A DNA stretch of 64,000 nt from Clostridiaceae bacterium (GCA_012838795.1 DUOO01000063.1:35348-99347); one strand, 5' to 3'. Counted from the stretch's first letter, positions 45,695-54,373 are shown. A program made the numbers and translations. The notes: a model not told the origin generated them from the letters alone.

Positions 45695-46895
45695 AACTAT
45701 TCACCTTTCTTGAATGAGCAATTTCGACATTGATATTGAAACCGGATAAATGCTCGATGTGTTCTTTAGCATCTTCATAAGTACTATTTTGATCAATTGC
45801 AAATACCAGATGCAAACTTCCTATTTTAGTTCTTAAAGCTCTCAAATCGGCAACCAAACTATGATTTAATTCATGAGTTATGATATATAAAATATTTTGT
45901 TCATTGCCTAATCTTTCATCATGTAATTGTTCAGAGAAAGGAACCACTATGCGGTAAGGCACAAAAGCCAGCTGTTTTCTCAATAAATCAGATTCATTCA
46001 TGTGAATAGCTTCTTCTACTACAAGCTCAGGTTGATATGTTTTAAGCCTGACAGTCGCTTCTTGACTGAGAAAAATTTTAATTGCCGAATAGGTATGATC
46101 AAGCATGAAATTTCTTAAATATAATAGACGATTACTCTCTTTATTATATGTTTTGAAGAAAACTTCCGGTAAATTAAGCAATATTGTAACTGTACGATCA
46201 TCTTCTTTGTCAAATTCTTTAACCATCCATTCTTGCATACGAGCAGATAGCTTCCAATGAATGAATTTCATTGAATCACCATTTTCCATGGTCCGTAACC
46301 GATCAATTTCATCTAAAAGAGTTTGACTTTTGCCTGTGGGAAATTCCCCCGCTTCCAATTGATTACTTAGATATTCATGATAATTGTCACCCGTGTTTTC
46401 CAGTGGTAATACATAAACGTTAGGAAAATTGATTTGATTTGCAGAAAAAGATTTTAATCTGAAGAAACCGAAAATATCATTGATAGTAACAGATAACCCG
46501 TCAACAGTAAACGGACCTGTAAATGTCGGTATGGCGGTCAAACGGATATCCTGATAACTATTCTGCGAGACAAATAGAGTAGATTTAATCTGATCTTGAT
46601 CAAAATGCAAAGTATTAGCTTTGATCATAATACGTAACGCCATAGTTTGCATTTTGCTGAGATTGGTAAATCTGATATACCAACATGCGGCTTGACCACG
46701 TTCAATAAATTCCAATTCAGGAATAGCTTTAACGATTAACTTTCTGCGTATCCAAAAACCGTAAAGTATTGAGAATATCGGCAAGGATAATAAAAAAAGC
46801 ATTAAGATCATGATAAATTTATGCTCAATTAATTGGTTGCCGATAAAAGTTGCTGCAACAGCAATTAGCCAAAAAACAAAACGTAAACGGAACAT
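45684..46895 (-). CDS. DUF58 domain membrane protein
   Basis: The protein has two N-terminal membrane helices (residues about 1-47), then an extended beta region and the DUF58 core. The family hallmark around SMKFIHWKLSARMQEWMVKEFDKEDDRTVTILLN is present. DUF58 proteins contain a von Willebrand A-like fold and are thought to be adaptors for MoxR ATPases. It lies between the transglutaminase and MoxR genes, with a 9-base gap to MoxR, so one operon is likely. Biochemical function is not known. Confidence 0.9.
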   Translation of the reverse strand: MFRLRFVFWLIAVAATFIGNQLIEHKFIMILMLFLLSLPIFSILYGFWIRRKLIVKAIPELEFIERGQAACWYIRFTNLSKMQTMALRIMIKANTLHFDQDQIKSTLFVSQNSYQDIRLTAIPTFTGPFTVDGLSVTINDIFGFFRLKSFSANQINFPNVYVLPLENTGDNYHEYLSNQLEAGEFPTGKSQTLLDEIDRLRTMENGDSMKFIHWKLSARMQEWMVKEFDKEDDRTVTILLNLPEVFFKTYNKESNRLLYLRNFMLDHTYSAIKIFLSQEATVRLKTYQPELVVEEAIHMNESDLLRKQLAFVPYRIVVPFSEQLHDERLGNEQNILYIITHELNHSLVADLRALRTKIGSLHLVFAIDQNSTYEDAKEHIEHLSGFNINVEIAHSRKVNSYAE

Positions 46896-46903
46896 AAATA
46901 AAA

Positions 46904-47854
46904 CTATCTTTCCGGAACTGGAACCTGTTTTAATACGGAATAAATCACATCATCATTGGTGATTCTTTTTAAGCGACTTTCCGGTGTTAAGGTAATCCGA
47001 TGTGATAACACGGGAATTGCCAAGGCTTGAACATCATCAGGTCTGACATAATCACGACCTTTGATTAACGCTCTGCTCTTAGCAGCCTGCATTAACATAT
47101 TTGAAGCTCTGGGGCTTGCACCCAAACTGATATCCGGATGACGTCTGGTAGCTGCAGTTAATTCGGCAATATATCGTTTTACGGAAACAGCACAATGAAC
47201 ATGTAAAGCCTGTTCTCTCATCCAAAGAACATCATTACTGTCAGCAACTTTTTGCAATTTTTCCAATGGTTGATCGTTTGAATACAAGTTAAGAATTTCA
47301 ACTTCTTGCTCGATTGTAGGATATCCCAGATCGATTTTTAACATGAAACGATCCAATTGAGCTTCCGGCAAAGGATAAGTGCCGACGTGATCTACCGGAT
47401 TTTGAGTAGCTAAAACGATAAACGGTTGAGGGATATTGTAAGTTATTCCGTCAACTGTAACCTGATTCTCTTGCATTACTTCAAGCAAAGCAGATTGTGT
47501 TTTAGGTGAGGTACGGTTAATTTCATCTGCCAGTACCATTTGGCTCATCACAGCACCCGGTTGGAATTCAAATTCCCCTGTTTTTTGATTATACAGACTG
47601 AAACCGGTTACATCTGAAGGCATCAAATCAGGAGTAAACTGAATTCTTTTAAATGTAAGATTCAACGACTTTGCCAATGCTGAAACCAAAGTAGTTTTAC
47701 CGATCCCCGGCACATCTTCAATTAATACATGTCCTCCGGCTGTCAACGCAATTAATAAAGACTCAATGACATTTTCTTTACCGATCATAACACGATTAAT
47801 ATTTTGTTCAATAATATTGCATAAATTTCTAAACGTCTGTGCTTGTATTTGCAT
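46904..47854 (-). CDS. MoxR-family AAA+ ATPase
   Basis: A chaperone-like AAA+ ATPase that remodels or inserts metal or cofactors into partner proteins with VWA/DUF58 folds. Walker A is DVPGIGKTTLVSALA and Walker B is MVLADEINRTSPKTQSALLEVMQE. Sensor 1 reads ATQNPVDHVGTYPLPEAQLDRF. The lid has GASPRASNML. Length 316 is normal. It heads the DUF58-transglutaminase group, with an unknown membrane protein upstream. Confidence 0.95.
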   Translation of the reverse strand: MQIQAQTFRNLCNIIEQNINRVMIGKENVIESLLIALTAGGHVLIEDVPGIGKTTLVSALAKSLNLTFKRIQFTPDLMPSDVTGFSLYNQKTGEFEFQPGAVMSQMVLADEINRTSPKTQSALLEVMQENQVTVDGITYNIPQPFIVLATQNPVDHVGTYPLPEAQLDRFMLKIDLGYPTIEQEVEILNLYSNDQPLEKLQKVADSNDVLWMREQALHVHCAVSVKRYIAELTAATRRHPDISLGASPRASNMLMQAAKSRALIKGRDYVRPDDVQALAIPVLSHRITLTPESRLKRITNDDVIYSVLKQVPVPER

Positions 47855-47882
47855 CTGAAAACCTTTCTGATAATAATAAGAA

Positions 47883-48557
47883 TTAACCCGGTTCTTTCAT
47901 ACCGAGTTCTTCTCTTGAGCGTATATTATCCATTCTTTTGTTATAAAAACGCACCTTGCTTCTAATTTCAGGACGTTTGATTAAACGTCTGAAATTATTG
48001 TTGCCATGCATTAAAATCATAATTATTAAATCTTGATTCATACGCACATTATAGATAAATTCGTTTTTTAATTTTAATGAAACAAATATAACGAATTTTT
48101 GTGCATAATTGCGATTGTTACGAATTAAATTTCTGATATAGTTAAAAACCGGATAACCCGATTCCCGATTAACAAAATTATTAATTTCACTATCTGTCAA
48201 ATTTAATAAATACTGACCTTTAGTAATAAATATCGTGTCTACTTCGGTTAAGTTAATCTTGAATTCATCTTGTTCAGCTTGAAAAAAAAGATCATCTCTG
48301 CGTGTCAAAATCAAATCGATATTTTGGTTTGTTACCAGATTTAAACCTTCGATCAAAACAAACTCTCCAACCCATTTTACTTTTGATTTTCTTTTGATTT
48401 TATTTAAACGATAATTAATGCTGATGATTTTTACTGTTTGAAAAGTCAATCCGCTCACGGACAAAATTAACAAAGGTAAACCAATCCAGATATTGAGATT
48501 CCCATAGATGATAAGAAATAGTGATGTGATTAATATTAATAAATTAGTGATTATCAT
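47883..48557 (-). CDS. Hypothetical membrane protein in the MoxR/DUF58 cluster
   Basis: I do not recognise this 224-residue protein. Two short membrane helices at the N-terminus (IITNLLILITSLFLIIYG and LPLLILSVSGLTF) are followed by a basic cytosolic domain of about 165 residues. Segments such as FVLIEGLNLVTNQNIDLILTRRDDLFF and YAQKFVIFVSLKLKNEF could fit a nuclease-related (NERD-like) or restriction-fold core, but the usual catalytic residues are not evident. It is the first gene of the MoxR cluster, 28 bases before MoxR. AGAGGAA precedes the ATG. Confidence 0.7.
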   Translation of the reverse strand: MIITNLLILITSLFLIIYGNLNIWIGLPLLILSVSGLTFQTVKIISINYRLNKIKRKSKVKWVGEFVLIEGLNLVTNQNIDLILTRRDDLFFQAEQDEFKINLTEVDTIFITKGQYLLNLTDSEINNFVNRESGYPVFNYIRNLIRNNRNYAQKFVIFVSLKLKNEFIYNVRMNQDLIIMILMHGNNNFRRLIKRPEIRSKVRFYNKRMDNIRSREELGMKEPG

Positions 48558-48765
48558 TATTTAACAGATTCCTCTTTTTCCTTAGATTATTATAACTTAA
48601 ACTTAAACTGTGAACCACAATTTAATCTGATAATTGCCAGAGAAAAAGCCTGTATTGTTAAAGTTGTGTTACAATATTAAAACAGATCAGTTATATTTTA
48701 GTTCTGTCGCCAAATTGAAAAAAATTTAGAAATAACAGAACACTATTTTCAAAGGAGATATAATT

Positions 48766-49284
48766 ATGGATTTTTTAGATTTAGTAAAGTCGCGTTATTC
48801 ATGCAGAGCTTATACGGATCAACAAATTGAGGATAGTTTAATTCAAGAAATATTAGATGTCGGAGGTAATGCTCCTGTTGGCAACGGAGCATATGACAGT
48901 CTGAATTTTACTGTTGTAAAAAGCGAAGAAGCGCTGGACAGAATCCGTGAGTATTCTGCTAAGACCGGAAGTGATCGCAGTCTGGGTGCGAAAGTAATTA
49001 TTTTTGTATCTTCCAATAATCTTAAAAACCCGATTTCTTATGAAAATGTGGCTTGTGCGGTTGATCATATGGCATTGGCCGCCAGTAATTTGGGCTTAGG
49101 AAACTGTTATTTGTATGGTTTTATCCGTGATATGGTTCAGGAAAATGCACCACAACTTGATGTCTTGAATTTAGCTGAAGGTTACGTACCGGCTGCTGCA
49201 TTGGCTATCGGCTATCCTGATTTAAGCCGGGTCAAACCTCCCAAAGTTGAATTAATCAGCAAAGTTAAAATAAATCACGTATAA
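48766..49284 (+). CDS. Nitroreductase-family flavoprotein
   Basis: A small FMN-dependent oxidoreductase of the nitroreductase family. The N-terminal RYSCRAYTDQQI is the FMN-binding start (the usual RRSxRxF-type motif), GNAPVGNGAYDS follows, and the middle has CAVDHMALAASNLGLGNC, which contacts FMN and the dimer partner. Length 172 is on the short side but typical of the clostridial type. AAAGGAG lies eight bases before the ATG. The substrate is not predictable. A weak hairpin follows the gene. Confidence 0.88.
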   Translation: MDFLDLVKSRYSCRAYTDQQIEDSLIQEILDVGGNAPVGNGAYDSLNFTVVKSEEALDRIREYSAKTGSDRSLGAKVIIFVSSNNLKNPISYENVACAVDHMALAASNLGLGNCYLYGFIRDMVQENAPQLDVLNLAEGYVPAAALAIGYPDLSRVKPPKVELISKVKINHV

Positions 49285-49306
49285 CTTAAATAATGCCGGA
49301 TTTACA

Positions 49307-49337
49307 TAACCCCACTGCTCTGGCCGTATTGGGGTTA
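49307..49337 (+). terminator. Possible hairpin after nitroreductase
   Basis: TAACCCCA and TGGGGTTA form an 8-base stem with a 15-base loop 23 bases after the stop codon. There is no T-run, so termination is uncertain. Confidence 0.35.
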
Positions 49338-49502
49338 ATTGGTAATTTACACATTGTTTAAGATTATAGAACAATATTTTGATTTAAATAAAATAATTCC
49401 TCGCATTTTATTATCATACTATGAAATAAAATAATAAAGTTATTATATAGTTAATTTTAAAATAATTATTTATTAGAACACTTCATGCGATAAAATAGTA
49501 AC

Positions 49503-49553
49503 TTGACAATTTGAACATTGTTCAGTATTATTAATTTGAACATTGTTCAAAGG
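49503..49553 (+). promoter_or_regulatory. Autoregulated promoter with two TetR operators
   Basis: TTGACA (49503-49508), 17 bases, TATTAT (49526-49531). The palindrome TGAACATTGTTCA lies in the spacer (49512-49524), and again at 49537-49549 where it extends to a perfect TTTGAACATTGTTCAAA. The centres are 25 bases apart. The arrangement fits repression by the TetR protein encoded directly downstream. Confidence 0.7.
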
Positions 49554-49564
49554 TGGAGGTTACT

Positions 49565-50200
49565 ATGAGGAATAGTAAGCAAAGTGAAAACAACTTTCAA
49601 AATTATTCTGACGTTAAAGAAAAAATTATCGAGACTGCAATCACGTTAATTAAAAATTCAGATGGCTTAGTCGAAAATATTACCATACGTGAAATTGCCC
49701 AAAAAGCGGATGTTGCGGTTGGACTTATTAATTATCATTTTGGTTCTAAAAGCAGATTGATCGAAACTTGTGTACAACGAATCATAAGTAATGTTATGAA
49801 AACTTTTTCCGGGACAGAAGATTTGAAGAGTGATCAAAATCAGGAACGAAAAATCAGTTCTGCTTATAAAAATAATTCAAATATTGCATCTTTCACCGCA
49901 AGAGTTTTTACCTTTTTAATTGAAAATCCGGAGATTTCGAAAATATCCATGCTGGCCGATCTGGCACAGCCAAATTCGAAAAGCAATTCTTCTGTAAGTT
50001 TTAGAGCAATTTTCAAAGCAATCCCGGACACTGAGCAAGAGGAAATCAGAAAGTTAAAGGCATTTATACTTCTGGCCAGTATTCAATCCGCTTTCTTAAA
50101 CAGACAGATTATTGATCAGCTTTTGGGGTTTAATATGAATAAGCCGGATGATTACAAGCATTTCTTCCGTCTTATAACGCAAATCATCGGTATTACATGA
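49565..50200 (+). CDS. TetR/AcrR-family regulator
   Basis: The N-terminal helix-turn-helix is clear: IIETAITLI, then NITIREIAQKADVAVGLINYHFGSKSRLIETCV. The C-terminal ligand domain is of unknown specificity. I use ATG 49565 (MRNSKQ) because AGGTGGAGG lies just upstream; the track starts at a GTG within that site. Two palindromic operators lie in its promoter. The alpha/beta hydrolase gene follows after 22 bases and is probably the controlled partner. Confidence 0.92.
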   Translation: MRNSKQSENNFQNYSDVKEKIIETAITLIKNSDGLVENITIREIAQKADVAVGLINYHFGSKSRLIETCVQRIISNVMKTFSGTEDLKSDQNQERKISSAYKNNSNIASFTARVFTFLIENPEISKISMLADLAQPNSKSNSSVSFRAIFKAIPDTEQEEIRKLKAFILLASIQSAFLNRQIIDQLLGFNMNKPDDYKHFFRLITQIIGIT

Positions 50201-50222
50201 TCTTCACAGGAGAATTTATAAT

Positions 50223-51152
50223 ATGACTGACACTAATAAAAAAGTAAAGGGTCGAAAAATGAAATGGCTGTTTCTCGTTTTTTTAATATTAATTATTCTC
50301 TATTTAATCGTTCAAGGTTTTCGCTGTTCCAAAGGCTCAAAAACGGCACAAGATAAGCTTCATTCATATCAAGTAAAGACTGCAAATCTTTCATATGGTT
50401 CAATGACCTATATAGATGAAGGACAAGGCGAAGTTATTTTGTCAGTCCATGGAATATTCGGCAGATATGATCAAGCTTATGATAATATCAAAAACAGAGA
50501 AAGCAAAAATCGCCTACTGGCACCGTCGCGTTTCGGTTATCTCGGTTCTGCGGTAAAAGGAACCGGAACCCCTGCAGATCAGTCTAAAGCATTTAACGAA
50601 CTGCTCGACAGTTTGGAAATTGATCAAGTCTTTGTTTTGGCCACTTCGGCCGGAGGTACGCCTGCTATTCGTTTTGCTCTTGATTATCCGGAGCGTGTTA
50701 AAGGATTAATCTTATTTTGTTCCGCTATGCCTGTAAATGAAAAACCGGATACATACCTTGAATATCAAGCACCACCGGAACCGCTTCTGTCCGATTATGC
50801 GATGTACTTAATCAGTCCCCTTATGCCTGCCTTAATGGGTATGCCGGCGTCTACCGTAGAAACCATACTGCCGATTTCTGAAAGAAAAACCGGAGTTATT
50901 TTAGATGGCAAATTGACAAATCCGGATATGGAAAGAAATTTCGATCAATATCCAATTGAAGAACTAATCCCGCCGGTCTTGATTCTTCATTCGGAAGATG
51001 ACCCTGTTGCAAGTTTTAAGAAAGTTGAAAATGTACAGCATCGTTTTCCGAACCTCACACTCGTCACCTTCCCTGATGGAGGCCATATGATGACAGGACA
51101 CGGTGAAGAAATAGATATAGCACTTGAAAATTTCATGAACCGATATAAGTAA
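50223..51152 (+). CDS. Membrane-anchored alpha/beta hydrolase
   Basis: The protein has one N-terminal membrane helix (MKWLFLVFLILIILYLIV) and an alpha/beta hydrolase fold behind it. The oxyanion region is SVHGIFG, the nucleophile elbow is TSAGG (Ser in ATSAGGTPA), the acid is likely in HSEDDPVA, and the His is in DGGHMMTGH. Length 309. CAGGAGAA precedes the start. Together with the TetR gene it forms a two-gene unit closed by a hairpin terminator, resembling inducible detoxification or lipid-ester hydrolase units. Substrate unknown. Confidence 0.88.
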   Translation: MTDTNKKVKGRKMKWLFLVFLILIILYLIVQGFRCSKGSKTAQDKLHSYQVKTANLSYGSMTYIDEGQGEVILSVHGIFGRYDQAYDNIKNRESKNRLLAPSRFGYLGSAVKGTGTPADQSKAFNELLDSLEIDQVFVLATSAGGTPAIRFALDYPERVKGLILFCSAMPVNEKPDTYLEYQAPPEPLLSDYAMYLISPLMPALMGMPASTVETILPISERKTGVILDGKLTNPDMERNFDQYPIEELIPPVLILHSEDDPVASFKKVENVQHRFPNLTLVTFPDGGHMMTGHGEEIDIALENFMNRYK

Positions 51153-51279
51153 TTAATCCATAGGATATACAATTGCATGTCCATCCGAAGATTCTAAAAT
51201 TTATATTTTTTCAATGTGTTTGATAAATAGTTAAAATAAATTGTTAATATCCATTAGAAATATTTATCTTCGATTTTTT

Positions 51280-51305
51280 AAAAGACCTTGACAGGTCTTT
51301 TATTT
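51280..51305 (+). terminator. Intrinsic terminator after the TetR-hydrolase pair
   Basis: AAAAGACCT and AGGTCTTTT form a 9-base stem with a TGAC loop, running on into ATTTT. It lies about 130 bases after the hydrolase stop. Confidence 0.65.
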
Positions 51306-51326
51306 TGAATTAAAATTTACCTAATC

Positions 51327-51358
51327 AGTTAATTAGTTAAATAGTTAACCAGTTAACA
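51327..51358 (+). repeat. Four tandem 8-base repeats before the GntR gene
   Basis: AGTTAATT, AGTTAAAT, AGTTAACC and AGTTAACA stand head to tail, each starting AGTTAA. They end about 24 bases before the GntR ATG, where an operator or promoter would be expected. The last two contain GTTAAC palindromes. They may be the binding site of the GntR protein. Confidence 0.6.
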
Positions 51359-51381
51359 AATATAGTAAGAAGGGAGCATCC

Positions 51382-51756
51382 ATGAAACTGAATAATCAGG
51401 ACCAGAGACCTATTTACTTACAAATACAGGAAGGATTGGAGAATGCAATTCTTGGCGGAACCTATGCTGAAGAAACACAGATACCATCTACGACAGAATT
51501 GTCTCAAGTCTTTCAAATTAATCCGGCCACTGCCGGTAAAGGAGTAAACACCTTGGTTGATGAAGGTTTTTGCTACAAAAAACGCGGCATTGGTATTTTT
51601 GTTAAAAAAGGAGCACGTGAAATGTTGAAGAAAAAACGACAAACTGCTTTTAAGGAGACTTACCTGTCTCCCCTGATTAAAGAGGCAAAGCAGTTGGATA
51701 TTTCCATGGAAAATCTTATCCGGTGGATTAAGGAGGCAGATGATGCAAACAATTAA
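51382..51756 (+). CDS. GntR-family regulator, YtrA type
   Basis: A short GntR regulator with only the winged-helix domain and a small C-terminal dimer arm. Visible features are RPIYLQIQEGLENAILGG, QIPSTTELSQVFQINPATAGKGVNTLVDEGF and KKRGIGIFV. Length 124 is typical for the YtrA group, which controls ABC transporters encoded next to it. AAGGGAGC precedes the ATG. Its 3' end overlaps the ABC ATPase start by 14-17 bases. Confidence 0.93.
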   Translation: MKLNNQDQRPIYLQIQEGLENAILGGTYAEETQIPSTTELSQVFQINPATAGKGVNTLVDEGFCYKKRGIGIFVKKGAREMLKKKRQTAFKETYLSPLIKEAKQLDISMENLIRWIKEADDANN

Positions 51757-52600
51757 AGTATGTGATGTTTCAAAGAATTATCGTGATGTTTTAGCCTTAA
51801 ATAAGGTCAACCTCGAGTTGCAAGCAGGAAAAATATATGGTCTGTTAGGACGAAACGGAGCAGGCAAGTCAACCTTGCTCAAAATTATTGCTGATCGAAT
51901 CAGGCCGACAAGCGGACAAATACTCTATGATGGTAAAACCGTCTTAGATGATAGTACTTCACGCCAGCTGTACTTTTCCGAACCGGATAAAACTTTTCCT
52001 GAATTACTCAAGGTAAAGGAACTCTGTTACTACACGAGTCAATTCTATCCTAAATTTAATCTTGATGAGGTACAGCAGATTTTACAGAACTTTGGAATTA
52101 ATGAGAAAAAGCGGCTTAATCAGTTGTCTACCGGAAACTTTGCGATTGTTCGCTCTATTGTTGCGCTGCAGACCAGGGCAGGATTTATCTTCCTCGATGA
52201 ACCAACCTTAGGGCATGATGCCGTCAATAGAGAGTTATTTTACAATGAGGTTTTACGTATCTATCGGGAAGAGCAAAATACAATTGTTCTCTCCACGCAT
52301 TTGATTGATGAAATCAGCAATTTATTAGAAGAGGTGATATTCATTGACCGCGGTCAGATTTTCCTGGAAGATAATTTGGATAATATTATTACATCTCACT
52401 TATATATAACGGGTCCTTCAGAGCAGATAGAACGGATTGAAAGATCATATTCAGTGATCGAAAAGAAAGAAAATCTTGGGTTTGTTTCTTTACTCATACG
52501 CCCGACTTCCGTAACTCCGGACCTACCCGATGGCGTTAAAACAAGCCGTGCCGGTTTACAAGATATTTTTATTGCTTACAGCAAGAAGAAAGATAAGTAG
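51743..52600 (+). CDS. ABC transporter ATP-binding protein
   Basis: The ATPase has Walker A GLLGRNGAGKSTLLK, a Q-loop-like region at FPELLKVKEL, a signature that reads LSTGN in place of LSGGQ, Walker B FIFLDEPTLGHDA and the H-loop His in VLSTHLIDE. Length about 285. Two ATG codons in a row lie behind AGGAGG; I favour the second (51743) on spacing. The gene overlaps the GntR gene and is followed after 9 bases by its membrane partner. The unit resembles YtrA-YtrB type transporters linked to antibiotic or cell-wall stress. Confidence 0.93.
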   Translation: MQTIKVCDVSKNYRDVLALNKVNLELQAGKIYGLLGRNGAGKSTLLKIIADRIRPTSGQILYDGKTVLDDSTSRQLYFSEPDKTFPELLKVKELCYYTSQFYPKFNLDEVQQILQNFGINEKKRLNQLSTGNFAIVRSIVALQTRAGFIFLDEPTLGHDAVNRELFYNEVLRIYREEQNTIVLSTHLIDEISNLLEEVIFIDRGQIFLEDNLDNIITSHLYITGPSEQIERIERSYSVIEKKENLGFVSLLIRPTSVTPDLPDGVKTSRAGLQDIFIAYSKKKDK

Positions 52601-52609
52601 GAGGTTTAT

Positions 52610-53401
52610 ATGAAGACTAATAGAAAAAACAAATCTTTATTATTGATATCAGTCAAGATATTAGCCCGTGACTATAAGAAGTATATTCTCAGCTTCTTAG
52701 GTGTGATGACGTTTATGTATCTTGTAGAATTTATTGTCGCTCTTACCAGTGGTAATGTAAAAATTGGCGGTATTGAAGGCGTATATTCCATTGCCTGCTT
52801 TGTATCCGGATTAGTCACATTCAAAGAGGAATACTACTTCTTGGCACAGAACCAGATACCCAAAATAACAATTAACAGGGCTTTTATTATTGAAGGCTTT
52901 TGTTTTGGAATACTTACCAGTTTTATGGTTGATATTTACTTTCATCTAATGCAATGGATCAGTCGCAGTTTAGGTCTTTATACACCGGGATTCTTTGCTC
53001 TGACCCCAATACCGATAGATCAAGGCGGATTAATTGGTTTCGGTCAGATATTGCTATTCCTCATCTTCTTGTACGTAACAATATATTTTATCGGTCTTTT
53101 ACTTGCCACGATTAATTATCGTCTTAACTGGCTAGGCAGAATTATTTTCTGGGTGCCTTTCGGTATTATTACTCTGAATGGTCTGATTGGCAGCTTGGAA
53201 TATCTGATCGACAAAACAGCAATAGAAGATTTGGACGTTCCTTCTCTCATCCTTGCCAAACCCTTTGTCAATGGCATCAATTGGATTCTGCAAAGCCTTG
53301 GCAACTTTATTATCGCAAGTTCTTTAATGATAATAATTTGTATTACCATAGGTTCTCTTCTCTTCCGCGGAGCTCAGCTTAAATATAGCAATGTAAAATA
53401 A
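52610..53401 (+). CDS. ABC transporter membrane subunit (unclassified)
   Basis: A 263-residue membrane protein with about six helices: for example YILSFLGVMTFMYLVEFIVAL, GVYSIACFVSGLV, ILLFLIFLYVTIYFIGLLL, IIFWVPFGIITLNGLIG and FIIASSLMIIICITIGSLLF. It has no family motif I can name. Location right behind the ATPase with AGGAGG at its start makes it the permease half. The stop codon is immediately followed by a strong hairpin. Confidence 0.82.
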   Translation: MKTNRKNKSLLLISVKILARDYKKYILSFLGVMTFMYLVEFIVALTSGNVKIGGIEGVYSIACFVSGLVTFKEEYYFLAQNQIPKITINRAFIIEGFCFGILTSFMVDIYFHLMQWISRSLGLYTPGFFALTPIPIDQGGLIGFGQILLFLIFLYVTIYFIGLLLATINYRLNWLGRIIFWVPFGIITLNGLIGSLEYLIDKTAIEDLDVPSLILAKPFVNGINWILQSLGNFIIASSLMIIICITIGSLLFRGAQLKYSNVK

Positions 53402-53445
53402 GATATCAGGGGTTGTCTTAATATTTTGAGACAACCCCTGATATC
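53402..53445. terminator. Perfect 17-base inverted repeat between convergent genes
   Basis: GATATCAGGGGTTGTCT and its exact complement are separated by 10 bases, starting right at the permease stop and ending 25 bases from the MerR stop. No T-run follows on either side. It probably ends both transcripts. Confidence 0.6.
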
Positions 53446-53470
53446 GAATTTGATAAATCTGTTGCGGACT

Positions 53471-54310
53471 TTATTTTCCTAATATATAAATATGATTTGA
53501 GCTATCAGTACTGGTTTGAATTTGGCATTCCAGCTGTAACGATTTTTTCGGATTTTGTCTGATTACCGTTTGTAATAGTATGGTTGGCAAAGCAAAGCTC
53601 AACTCTAATTTATCCGGTTTAACTTCCAGATAATAAATGATTTCATCTGTATTTCCGATTTGGCACAAATCATCTATTATTTCATGTAAATATTTCCAGC
53701 CATGAAATTCTTTTATAATATTATGATCGGAAATATTAAAATTATTATCCGGTTTATAATTCAATGTTGAGAAATTTTCTATTGTTTGTATTATTTGCTC
53801 TTCTGTAATACCACTTCCGCCATAGTCAATGGCATTGTCATCATGGAAAAGTGCATTCGTAAACAATTCTTCCCATTCTTCTACATAAGAATTGAGTTCG
53901 TTTTCTGTGAGATTAAATTCTTGTCGGATTAGTTCCGGTTTAAACACTTCTTTGAATTTGTCTTTGATCAGCCGAAATAATTTTGTCATAGTGCTTTTTT
54001 CGATATGATAGGTTTCTTTGATTTTAATTGTTTTTGCCAGTTTGTCCTTTAACTTATCGATTTTCTGATCGAAAGCAAGGCAAACTTCTTCATCAGATAA
54101 CTGTAATAAGCATTTGATCTCAGTAATACTGAAATCGGCCAATTGAAGATTCTTAATTTTAATATAATCGTACAATTGATTTTTATTATAGTATCGATAA
54201 CCATTCTCAACATCAACGAAGGCAGGTGATAGTAAATTGACCTGGTCATAATATCGTAAGGTTTGAGTTGAGCATTGGCAGAGATTGGCAAACTCTTTGA
54301 TTTTTATCAT
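53471..54310 (-). CDS. MerR-family regulator with a large C-terminal domain
   Basis: The N-terminal MerR winged helix is intact: IKIKEFANLCQCSTQTLRYYDQVNLLSPAFVD and NGYRYYNKNQLYDYIKI. A coiled helix (FDQKIDKLKDKLAKTIKIKETYHIEK) links to a C-terminal domain of about 165 residues that I cannot assign; it may bind a small effector, as in BmrR or TipAL. Length 279 is typical of drug-binding members. GGGGG lies seven bases before the ATG. The promoter has the 19-base spacer usual for MerR control, so it most likely regulates itself. Confidence 0.88.
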   Translation of the reverse strand: MIKIKEFANLCQCSTQTLRYYDQVNLLSPAFVDVENGYRYYNKNQLYDYIKIKNLQLADFSITEIKCLLQLSDEEVCLAFDQKIDKLKDKLAKTIKIKETYHIEKSTMTKLFRLIKDKFKEVFKPELIRQEFNLTENELNSYVEEWEELFTNALFHDDNAIDYGGSGITEEQIIQTIENFSTLNYKPDNNFNISDHNIIKEFHGWKYLHEIIDDLCQIGNTDEIIYYLEVKPDKLELSFALPTILLQTVIRQNPKKSLQLECQIQTSTDSSNHIYILGK

Positions 54311-54329
54311 ATCTATACCCCCTACTCAA

Positions 54330-54360
54330 AATATATCTTTATAGTTTACTTTAAGGTCAA
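54330..54360 (-). promoter_or_regulatory. MerR-type promoter with 19-base spacer
   Basis: On the minus strand TTGACC (54360-54355) and TATATT (54335-54330) are 19 bases apart, with the imperfect palindrome CCTTAAAGTAAACTATAAAG between them. This is the layout typical of MerR-activated promoters. The MerR ATG lies about 20 bases downstream. Confidence 0.65.
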
Positions 54361-54373
54361 GCTTATTTTTTCT

